From NCBI GenBank assembly GCA_947561395.2, contig OX387195.1:27171126-27235125 (forward strand): a DNA stretch of 64,000 nt, written 5' to 3'. The notes beneath the pieces were generated by a model. That model saw only the letters and a program-made list of their open reading frames with translations. It was not told the DNA's origin and did not search any database. Positions 26,356 through 38,065 of this stretch are shown in pieces. The number at the start of each line of letters is the position of its first letter. The stretch's first letter is position 1. This DNA comes from Buxus sempervirens (taxonomy: Eukaryota; Streptophyta; Magnoliopsida; Buxales; Buxaceae). A program made the position numbers and the translations under genes.

Positions 26356-28501
26356 TGCTGCGTTTGGTAACGCTTTCAAAAGTATTTTTTTGCTTTTGAA
26401 AGCAAAAAATTGCTTTTAAAAGTAAAAGTACCATTTGTTTTTGCACACAACAAGTAATTTAGTAAAAAAAAAAAGCAATTTTATTGCTTTTCATGGGAAG
26501 CAATAATACGTTGCTTCTCAATTTTTTGAGAAGCAATAATGCGTGGTCCTCTTTTTCTCTAACGGCCTCCTCGATATATCTCAACCGTGCAGCCATCTTC
26601 TTCATGAAAGTCGGCTGCCTTCAACCCAAGAGATCATCTTCTTCTCTGGCGCCGACCTTCTTCTCCAGTGACTCCTCTTTGACGACGTTGTCTTCTTCGG
26701 TGATGGTAAGCCCCTTCTTCGTCTTCTCTGTTCAAGAGACTTGTTCATTTTTTTTCCTTTTCGATTCATTGTTCCATAGATTTGGAGAACAATACATGCT
26801 TAAACAAAATGAGAAAAAGGTTGAAGATGTGACGGATAAACTTTTCCTTTTCGATTCACTGTTCGTTTTTTTCCTTTCCGATTCACTGTGCCATGGGCGG
26901 TACATTGTTACATAGATCTTATTGGTCAACTCCTTTATCCATGAGTCTCAACATGAAAGGAAAAAAAGCCTCACCGTCCTTCTGATTATCCCACTGCATG
27001 ATTGCTAAAAAGGACGAATCTGGTCTCATAAAGCCACCGTCCCATGATTATTACTGCTCGTCACCCATTTGTTCTTTTGAGCAATCAATAAAGAGCAACA
27101 AAACAACCTGCAAGAATATCAATGGAGGAAAAGAGGGAGGAGATAAGTTTGTTCCTATCTACACAAGTGAATTCTATCTTTAACCTAGAAAACTAGAAGG
27201 CAAAAACAGAGAAAGAAAGGGTGTAAAGAAGGAATGGATTAAAGTTGACGAAGCAGTTTCCTATTTATGGGTTGATGGGGTTCTGAATGAGAGAGAGGTA
27301 GATTGCCTGCCTAGTCCTCCATACCTTGTCGTCTTCTTAAAAGCTTCTGATGCGTTCCTCTCTTATTTCTTTCTCTGTTTGAACTAACAACAAATTGAAA
27401 AAAAAAAAAACCACTCTTAACAAATTGGAAATCGTTGGCTCCTTTAATTCCTCCACATCTCCAATCCCATACTTTGCAATTCTCACCTGCTTTCTCTCTC
27501 TCTAGCATGCATTGGCTCATGGATTGTTTATATTAATGTCTACCTACTTTCTTACACTTGTTTTCCTATATTTGTCTGTGTGCCTATGTGTGATACTTTA
27601 GGCCATTGGCAATGTTGTCTGACATCTAAAACTATTGGTGGGATTGGAGACAGACAAGTGCCCATTCTCTTATGGTTTTACTTAAGCACAATATGATCCG
27701 AACCCAATTTTGGGTGCCGAATTTCTTCTATTATATTTTTTTTATTACTTATCTTTGTAATTGTTTGCATATATAAATTATTGTTCTAATCCTTAGAATG
27801 TTGTCAATTAGATGTCTTCCATTCTTGTTACAAATATATCTTTTGAAGATGCCGAAGAGTCGGTGGCAAATTGGAACGGGGATCAAAAGGCAGTATTTAA
27901 AAACGTTTTCCTATATTAAAGATGATGCCTCCATACTCACTTAAGAAGCAACAACGTATTGTTATTGCTTGTTGTGCATTACATAACTTTATCAGAATGC
28001 AAACATATGAAGATAATTTATTCACAGAATTTGAAGATAAGGAAATTGTGGTCGAAGATGAGCTAGCAGGTTCAAGTTCAAAACAACCCATAGAGATTGA
28101 TGTGACAGGTAGATCTTGATGAGAGATGTTAGAATTAAGAGACTCGATTGCACGTACACTAGCTACTGTATATGGATTAGCACAATGGTGATATTAGTTA
28201 CTTGTTTAGCCATTTGAATTTAATTATATGACTATTTTATGAATCATTTATAATATTGGACTTATATTTTTTGGTATATTTCTAAGTACAATACATAAAT
28301 TGTTTACAATACTTTTATGGAAGCAAAAAGCAATTTCTATGTTACTGCAATTACCAAACATGTTTTTTTGCTTCTTAGTAGCAAAGCAAAAGTTTATCAA
28401 ACAGTTTTGCTACAAGAAAAGATCTTTCAAAAAGCATAAAATTGCTTTTTTGCTTTGTTGCTTTTAAAAGCAAAAAAGCAAAAGCGTTTCCAAACGAAGG
28501 C
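26356..28501. mobile_element. Decayed PIF/Harbinger-type DNA transposon
   Basis: The ends are inverted: CGTTTGGTAACGCTTT starts at 26361, and the right end read backwards is CGTTTGGAAACGCTTT, ending at 28496. Both ends continue into A/T-rich runs built from GCTTTTGAAAGC-like words. If each end is extended by five bases, a 3-bp TTC is found on both sides (26353-26355 and 28502-28504), a target-duplication size typical of PIF/Harbinger, although that superfamily prefers TTA/TAA. The interior (27901-28191) encodes the C-terminal part of a HARBI1-like transposase. The element is about 2.1 kb and clearly inactive. Confidence 0.75.
27901..28191 (+). pseudogene. C-terminal fragment of a HARBI1-like (DDE_Tnp_4) transposase
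   Basis: One frame reads KRFPILKMMPPYSLKK then QRIVIACCALHNFIRMQ, the conserved end of PIF/Harbinger transposases, followed by an acidic stretch ending VTGRS. Two consecutive TGA codons then interrupt the same frame, after which it continues with EMLELRDSIARTLATVYG, a typical C-terminal tail, to a stop at 28189-28191. A TAA also sits directly upstream (27898-27900). The nuclease core is missing, so this is a relic. Confidence 0.8.
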
Positions 28502-28504
28502 TTC

Positions 28505-29218
28505 ATCTCCCACCATTAAGAAGCATATCATAAATGCCATTGAAAATCTTTAAGCAAATTAAGTGGACGCCCAACCAAGAAATAATATTTCACTTTCTTG
28601 CTTTTCTAACTTTTTAAATGCGTAGTAATTTCATTTCATTAAAAAGCTACACTTAGGGCGCATTTAGTGGCATTTTGATCTCTAATCAAAATAATATTTT
28701 AAAATTCGGGAGCATTTTATTCACATTATCGTAGAGCTTAAAGAATGTGATTCTATAATCCACCTTACAAAAGATATCTAAGTATTAGATATTCAGAAGA
28801 GTTAGAGCACTAAACCTATGTGCAGTATCCACATGAATACAGTAGTATTTAAAATCGGAGAGGGCGCCTCAAAGAATTCTAAAAAATAAAACAGATTTTT
28901 TTCCCTCAAAATAACCTTTACAATTCTCTATTATAACATATCTATACTATATATAATGAGAACACACCCCTTGGGAAGTGTGCCTAACACAATGTACAAT
29001 TTCCCAAAAATACCCTTCCCCACATTGTTAAGAAACATTAATAAAAGGGGTGTAATTGTCATAATAACTCAAATCCTTTCGTTTAAAAGCTGAAGTAACT
29101 ATTCCCTCTACATCCCTTCTCACATGCACCTTGCTAGTCTTATTAAAGCAAATCAAACAATGAGGTTGCAAGCTTGTAACCATTGCCTCCAATTTCAATG
29201 AATCATTGATCTCAAGCA
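28505..29218. other. Spacer between two transposable elements
   Basis: AT-rich sequence with no recognisable gene. A 63-codon frame at 29028-29219 has no family likeness. Nothing else supported. Confidence 0.4.
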
Positions 29219-29227
29219 TTTATATAA

Positions 29228-29671
29228 GGGTAAATTACACTTACCTCCCTTGAGGTATGACATAATTACACTTACCTTCCTTGAGGTATGACATAATTAC
29301 ACTTATCTCCCTTGGGGTTTCTGATATAACACTGTCACCCCTTGACGTTTATGTGTGGGTCACACTAACACCCCCTCACTACACTTTCCGTCAAAAAAAT
29401 AACGATAGATCATTAAAAAATAAATAACTTTTAAATGTATGACTAAAAATTAATTTAGTCATACATTTTTGGAAAATTAATTTTTAGTTATACATTCAAA
29501 AGTTATTTATTTTTTAATGATCTGCCGTTATTTTTTTGACGGAAAGTGTAGTGAGGGGGTATTAGTGTGACCCACACATAAATGTCAAGGGGTGACAGTG
29601 TTTTATCAGAAACCCCAAAGGAGGTAAGTGTAATTATGTCATACCTCAAGGGAGGTAAGTGTAATTTACCC
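29228..29671. mobile_element. Hairpin MITE of MULE type with perfect 9-bp target duplication
   Basis: The two halves are inverted copies: it starts GGGTAAATTACACTTACC and ends with the complement GGTAAGTGTAATTTACCC. The inverted arms cover nearly the whole 444 bp around a short centre near 29450. TTTATATAA flanks it exactly on both sides (29219-29227 and 29672-29680), the 9-bp duplication expected of Mutator-like elements. The left arm has one extra 31-bp unit (GGTATGACATAATTACACTTA repeated) not present on the right. It has no coding capacity. Confidence 0.9.
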
Positions 29672-29680
29672 TTTATATAA

Positions 29681-30640
29681 TTGCTCCCAAGGCTGAACCA
29701 GTTGCAAACACACCCTAAACATGGGTCGATTTGCTACTATTGTTAGTTGCCTAAACAAAGGTATGAAGGTGCCACCTAGCGCCATTTTAGTTGCCTCTTC
29801 ACTAAAAGCAACTTATATAAAGAAAGAAAAAAATAAACCCCACTGAGGTTATTAATGGCCACATTTGCTACCGTTGTTAGTGCCTTCATTTTCTTAAGCC
29901 CCATTATCTACCTTGACTCGTCTATTACGTACTTGAACATTTTGACCTAAACCATTATTTTATTATGGGTATGAACCAGAATCGATTCACGATCAGCTTG
30001 TGGGCCACCACACAGGACTTCATGAAACAAGACGGACAAACCTGATTGCCTGATTGCATTATATTAATGGTGTTAGGCCGACCAGAAAATTGACTGACGC
30101 AACCTGCTTTACCAGACTTGTGACTCTATGTCTACTACGTGTTTGGCCAATTCAGAGCTCATTCACAGAATCATAAACAGACATTCCACCACCATGGTGA
30201 TCATCCAATCAGGGATCAGTAATAGGGTAACCAACATAGAACCTGAACGATAGCATGAGTCCCCACAAATATAAGACCACACTACGACCGACTCCTTTAT
30301 CCATTAAGGATATAAATTGACGTGGCCCAATGGGGGAAGGTCTGCCATTTTACTGCTCGTGCATTGGTCCAAAGAGAGCCGACTGGCAGAAGCCAAAAGG
30401 CCACGTCGATTGTGAGGACTCCCGTGCTTTGTCGTCTAATTTCAGCCACACACGTTATAAGATTTCTGTCCCTTCCACCATTACTAAAGTCTAAACCTCA
30501 GTGAACTTCGAATTAGAGAAGTACCTCTCTCTGTCTTTCCACACCCGGAGATTTGAAACTGGTTGGTTCTTTCTCTGAATATTTTTAGCTCAGCTTTCTG
30601 GATTTCTCAGCCTCTGTCTACTTTTGCTGTTACAGCTTCA
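29681..30640. other. Spacer and DXS promoter/leader
   Basis: 29681-30300 shows no gene. 30300-30640 is the likely promoter and leader of the DXS gene, with a TATAAA at 30311, two ACGTGGC elements and a pyrimidine-rich leader. Confidence 0.4.
30320..30406 (+). promoter_or_regulatory. Inverted pair of ACGTGGC (G-box/ABRE-like) elements upstream of DXS
   Basis: ACGTGGC at 30320-30326 and its inverse GCCACGT at 30400-30406 are 73 bases apart and 235-320 bases upstream of the DXS ATG. Such ACGT-core elements bind bZIP or bHLH (PIF/HY5-type) factors and are common in light- or ABA-controlled promoters. Light control of DXS is known in plants; that these sites do it here is inference. Confidence 0.45.
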
Positions 30641-33600
30641 ATGTCTCTGCGCTTATTTTCCTTCCCTGCTCATTTACTTCGAGCAGAAGCTCCAGACCCT
30701 CTCAAAGCAACCTCTCTCTCTTCTCATTGGCTTTGGGGCAGAGATCTGCAATGTCAATTCCATCAAAAGCTCAATCAGGTTTGACATCTCTATATGTTTT
30801 TACATTGAAAACACCCTTCCGGATAAATTAAAATTCACCAGTGTCTTTTCCAGATTTTGTCTACTTGTATATGTTTTTGTGAATATTTATAGCCATTTTT
30901 TATCGGGTTAATCAAATAATTTTAAGTTGATTAGAATCCAATCAAGATATATAGTTACTTTCGGTTATGTTCAAGTCTCAACTCAATTTTAAAAGTCTTT
31001 GAAAGAAATGGGTGTTTTTGTTTTTGATGCAGACAAGGAAAAGGCCAGGATGTGTTTTGGCATCACTGTCAGAGAGGGGGAATTATCATTCAGAGAGACC
31101 ACCAACGCCTCTCTTGGACACTATTAATTATCCAATCCACATGAAGAATCTCTCCATAAAGGTGTAAAAAATAGAAAGCAGATATGATAGATTGTTCTTC
31201 AATGCATTGAAGGTAACTTAAAATATAATTTTGAATTGACCTTTGATGCAGGAGCTGAAACAGCTTGCAGATGAGCTGCGTTCGGACGTCATCTTTAGTG
31301 TTTCCAAAACTGGTGGTCACTTGGGTTCGAGCCTTGGCGTGGTTGAGCTCACCGTCGCTCTTCACTACGTCTTTAATGCTCCACAAGACAAGATACTGTG
31401 GGATGTTGGCCATCAGGTATCCTTTCTCCTCTCTGTTCTCACTTATGCATAGAACTGTCAAAACTTATTTCTGCACTCCATGAACAACAATAAGAGGAGT
31501 TAGAAGAAAATCACCTTCTAGTAGCTAACCCTTTTGATTCTGCAGTCTTACCCACACAAAATCCTGACAGGAAGAAGAGATAAGATGCCAACAATAAGAC
31601 AGACAAATGGGTTATCAGGATTCACAAAGCGTTCTGAGAGTGAATATGATAGTTTTGGCACTGGTCACAGTTCCACCAGTATATCAGCAGCCTTGGGTAT
31701 CTCACTCTCCTTCCTCATCTTACTGTATTTATGTAGTTTTTAAGAATTCTGTATATCAAGAGCCCCTGCATGGATTCAGTGCTAAAAAAATCAGTGTTAA
31801 TAACCTGATAAGATCCGAATTCAGGGATCAAATCTCTCACAGATTTGAGCAACATATATCTGGTCCCATATTGTACTCATCCTTCTAATCTCCGGGATGA
31901 ACAGGAATGGCTGTAGGGAGAGATTTAAAGGGCAGGAAGAACCATGTAGTTGCTGTTATAGGTGATGGTGCCATGACTGCAGGGCAAGCCTACGAAGCAA
32001 TGAACAATGCTGGATATCTTGATTCGGACATGATTGTTATACTTAATGACAATAAGCAGGTATCTCTACCAACAGCTACTCTAGATGGCCCCATTCCACC
32101 AGTAGGAGCTTTAAGCAGTGCCCTCAGTAGGTTGCAATCAAGCAGGCCTCTTAGAGAACTAAGGGAGGTTGCCAAGGTCAGTATCAATTCACTGGAGATA
32201 GAATAAAGCCACAGGTTGATGCTTCAAAAAATGTTTCAACTGATGCAGATTAATGCTGTTTGGGACTACTGCAGGGGGTCACTAAACAGATAGGCGGGCC
32301 TATGCACAAACTGGCTGCAAAAGTTGATGAATATGCCCGCGGAATGATCAGTGGTTCTGGGTCAACGCTTTTTGAGGAGCTTGGTCTCTATTATATTGGT
32401 CCAGTTGACGGTCATAACATTGATGATCTTGTAACTATTCTGAAGGAGGTCAAGAGTACACATACAACAGGACCTGTCCTCATCCATGTTGTTACTGAGA
32501 AAGGCCGGGGATATCCATATGCAGAGAAAGCTGCTGATAAGTACCATGGTAAAAAAAGAAAAAAAGGATTAGGAATTCAGGAAACAGCATCTCTTAATTA
32601 CATAAAGCAGAATTAGAAATCATTTGATGGGTTTTTGATTGCAGGAGTATCCAAGTTTGATCCTGCCACAGGAAAGCAGTTGAAAGGCAGTGCTCCCACT
32701 CAGTCTTACACTACCTATTTTGCTGAGGCTTTGATTGCAGAAGCAGAAGCTGACAAAGATATAGTCGCAATTCATGCTGCAATGGGAGGAGGAACAGGCA
32801 TGAATCTTTTCCTCCGCCGCTTCCCTACAAGATGCTTTGATGTTGGAATTGCAGAACAACATGCTGTCACTTTTGCTGCTGGCTTGGCATGTGAAGGCCT
32901 TAAGCCTTTCTGTGCAATTTATTCTTCCTTCATGCAGAGGGCTTATGATCAGGCAAATTGCTAGCTGTATCTGCTGCTTATGTTCCTTGCATGTTAAATT
33001 TGTTTTCTTGCAACTTGAATTCCAGTAAGGCTTAATGTGGGTTCTATGATGCAGGTGATACACGATGTGGATTTGCAGAAACTGCCGGTAAGATTCGCAA
33101 TGGATAGAGCTGGACTGGTTGGAGCTGATGGTCCCACTCATTCTGGATCATTCGATGTCACTTTCATGGCATGCCTCCCCAACATGGTGGTGATGGCTCC
33201 ATCTGATGAGGCAGAGCTTTTTCACATGGTTGCAACTGCTGCTTCCATAGATGACTGTCCCAGTTGTTTCCGGTACCCAAGAGGAAATGGGGTTGGAGTT
33301 CCATTGCCACCTGGGAACAAGGGCATCCCTCTTGAGGTAAGTTCCAACCCTACCTGGTGGAAAAGTCCGCATGTATCTGCCAAGTAAAATTTCATCAAGT
33401 GCTGGATTATTCAACAGGTTGGAAAAGGTCGAATTTTGATCGAGGGTGAGAGAGTGGCACTTTTGGGTTATGGAACAGCAGTCCAGAGCTGTATGGCTGC
33501 GGCTTCTATAGTGGAATGCCATGGCTTGCGGTTAACAGTTGCAGATGCACGCTTCTGCAAACCACTCGATCAAGCTCTTGTTCGGAGCCTGGCTAAATCA

Positions 33601-33955
33601 CATGAGGTTCTAATTACAGTTGAAGAAGGGTCAGTTGGGGGCTTTGGATCCCATGTTGCCCATTTCTTGGCACTTGATGGTCTTCTCGATGGCACAACAA
33701 AGGTATGATTCTTTAACATGTGCAATAACCAATCATTATATTGTCATCTTGTGTGGTCATGCTTAACAGTTGTACTTATTTCCTGGTTTGAAAACTCATG
33801 TGCAGTGGAGACCAATTGTCCTTCCAGATCAGTATATCGACCATGGATCACCAGCTGACCAAATAGCCCAAGCTGGTCTGACACCATCTCACATTGCAGC
33901 GACAGTTTTCAACATACTTGGACAGACAAGAGAAGCCCTTGAGATAATGTCATAG
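30641..33955 (+). CDS. DXS: 1-deoxy-D-xylulose-5-phosphate synthase, chloroplast (type I, CLA1-like)
   Basis: Ten exons: 30641-30778, 31033-31161, 31252-31416, 31546-31696, 31905-32176, 32275-32548, 32645-32952, 33055-33336, 33418-33702, 33806-33955. They join in frame to 717 aa, the usual plant DXS length. DXS condenses pyruvate with glyceraldehyde 3-phosphate, the first and flux-controlling step of the plastid MEP isoprenoid pathway. Residues 1 to about 55 form a transit peptide (the first ATG in frame is used). The thiamine-diphosphate motif is GDGAMTAG (214-221) with LNDN at 241-244. The transketolase-like catalytic Glu is about 447 in [12 protein letters not shown]. The C-terminal domain contains [11 protein letters not shown] and [14 protein letters not shown]. 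Seven of nine introns fall at phase 0. Intron 7 (32953-33054) starts with GC rather than GT. Type I is judged by eye from the C-terminal [19 protein letters not shown]. Confidence 0.96.
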
Positions 33956-36224
33956 ATCAAGAAGAAAACAAAAAGATTGGGTGTTTTACCCCATATCAAC
34001 ACTGTAAAAACAAAGATTACTGTTAGAATTAATTTCTCATTAGTGATTGTGTGGTATGTAGAACGCAGTGTCAGCATCAATGCAACCTAATCAAAATCCA
34101 GCTTCCTAAAGCGACATTAAACAGACCATAAGAATAAACTTTTACAAAATGATAACCTGCAAAGGAATTTAATCAATTTGTCCTAAAATAAAAAACCTTA
34201 AGTTGTTTACATTTTAAATCTATATCTGGCATACAAATGACCAAGGACCTGATTTGGCTGGTTAGTTTCTCAGAGCACACTGGATTAAAACATCACTTCC
34301 GAGTAGCCTCGGATAAAGGCGAATTTCTTCTTGTGATATCATATTGTGGTTACAATAAGATGTGATTTCATGAGACATACAAATACATAAATGTATGCAT
34401 ACATATATTCAACCAATTGCTTACTTCAATTCAAGAATCACTTGCTATGGACTCAATCAGAAGATGGTAGCCCTTTTGTACTGCAGTCCAAATACCTGAT
34501 AAGTATGAGTAGTAAATGAAAAACAGAATTTTGATGCACAAGCAGAAGTCATTTTTTTTTCGGCCCAGGTAATTCTTTATTGCCTTCATTGCAACTGGTG
34601 AATTCCAATTTTGAACAGTGAATATTCAGTGTGCCCTGCTTTGTTGAGTTCACAAAAGAAACTCCATAAATATAAACCATTGACGTTTAGAAAGGAAATT
34701 CATGCCAAAAAAAAGGAGGCATTACTGTACCAATTCCATTATCTATTTCTACAGGCAGAAACATTTTAAGAAGACAAGAGGGCTCTTCCTACAGAACAGG
34801 CCGAGCATGATGAAACCGCCGTTATGATAACCCTAGCCCTCTAATTAAATTATTCTGCTCATTGCTCATGAAGTGCATGATGCTCATGAAGTGCATGAAA
34901 GATGAGCAACAATAACCTAATAAATCGCAATAGGATATCTAATAGCATGAAATCGCTGGTTCTAGGGTTTCTTTATACTGATATCACTGATACTAATTCC
35001 TTTCCTAAACCCTTAATTCAATTATTCATCTCATTTCTTTCTCAAAGAAGCTAAAGTCATTTGATTATTTTATATATTTACCTCTTGTAAGGTGCTCATC
35101 AATGGATCTAATTCTATCTCAGATGCAAAGCTCGTCTTCCAGAATTATCTTGCTTTATCAACCATCGTAAGTATTCCCGTTGAAAGGAAAGGAGGTTTTT
35201 GACTTTGTCAAAATGTTGCTGGATTTATCTACGTGAGTGACGAACCTTTGGACGTGAGTGCGTACGCTGTAGACGATGCCCATTCGTCCAAAGTGTAATT
35301 ATCCCAATAACCAATGTTTAAAAACCAGACCATAAATTGAACCATGAGGAAGCCAATCTACCGGTTTAATTTCTTTACTAAACCAAATAGAGGTTCAAAT
35401 CAAGGGGTATGGTGTGTGAACCATCTAGATTCTTATTAGGGATATTCACAATTTATCTCTTAAGGTGTTAAAACAATCCTAATTTGTCCCTTAAGATTTG
35501 TGAAATATCAATTTACAATCTTGAGGTGTGCTAGGAGTAATAGTCTCCCCCTTCTAGAGGGTTGACCCTGCTAATTTCAACGGTGTTATGAAGTGGCATG
35601 ACATAAAACATATATTGATAAATTTGCCCCTCTAAATTATTCTTACTTCGTTAATTAAATACCAAGATTAATTAACCCTTACTGGGGGTTTCATTGTTTA
35701 CAACATTGGTTTTAGGTCATAGAAACCGAACTTGGTTCACATATGTCTTGTGGATATTTTTTGTACCCAATGCCTCAATAAAGTGTTTTTTTTTCATTTT
35801 TAAAATGTAAATAAGAGGGGATAAATTTGTTAATTAATATTTTTTTCAGTTATGATTTTAACAATCGAATATCTAAAAAGGGGAGATTGTTACACACAAA
35901 AAACCTCAAGTTGATAAACTGATATTTCAGAATCATTAGGAAAGAAAGTGGGAATGTCGAAAACCTCAAGTGGGATAAACTGTAAATATCCATAAAAAAA
36001 CATTGGAAGAGTGCACATCAGCTATCTAATAGAACATATATAACATTGACATTAGATTGAAGTAAACACATCTTTAAGAACTGTTTTTTGGAGGAAAAAA
36101 AAAAGGAGCTAAACCTACATCCATCCTTAATCCTTGTTGCTATGTTTTATAAACCAAGCTAAAGCAACATTTATTCATATATTAGTTACCTTAAACTATA
36201 AAAAAGATTCACAACTACACTCCC
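33956..36224. other. DXS 3' flank and spacer
   Basis: The DXS 3' UTR probably occupies the first 150-300 bases. 34862-34900 carries a short tandem copy of TGCTCATGAAGTGCATGA. A fold-back element lies at 35439-35991 (listed separately). No gene recognised. Confidence 0.4.
35439..35991. mobile_element. Fold-back MITE with imperfect long arms
   Basis: The left arm begins GGGATATTCACAATTTATCTC and the right arm read backwards begins GGATATTTACAGTTTATCCC. Both arms continue with AACTTGAGG/ATCTTGAGG and CAATCTCCCC/TAGTCTCCCC-like words in the same order. The arms have diverged and I found no clean target duplication. No coding capacity. Confidence 0.55.
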
Positions 36225-37956
<1,732 letters not shown>

Positions 37957-38055
37957 CCTGAAAACCCTCCCTAATTAAACTTCACTTCTCACAATCAGAA
38001 AAACTGGATTTCAAGTCTTTTAGCTGCAATGCACCTGCTTTGCACAATGATGTTT

Positions 38056-38065
38056 CCTTTTATAG
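38056..38065 (-). promoter_or_regulatory. TATA-box candidate of the first peroxidase
   Basis: The minus strand reads CTATAAAAGG, about 100 bases upstream of the ATG at 37956. The second peroxidase has a similar box at nearly the same distance. Confidence 0.6.

Noticed and set aside
26484..26915. 143-codon plus-strand frame
   Set aside because: It lies inside the Harbinger-type relic, is rich in Ser/Phe, and has no transposase likeness.
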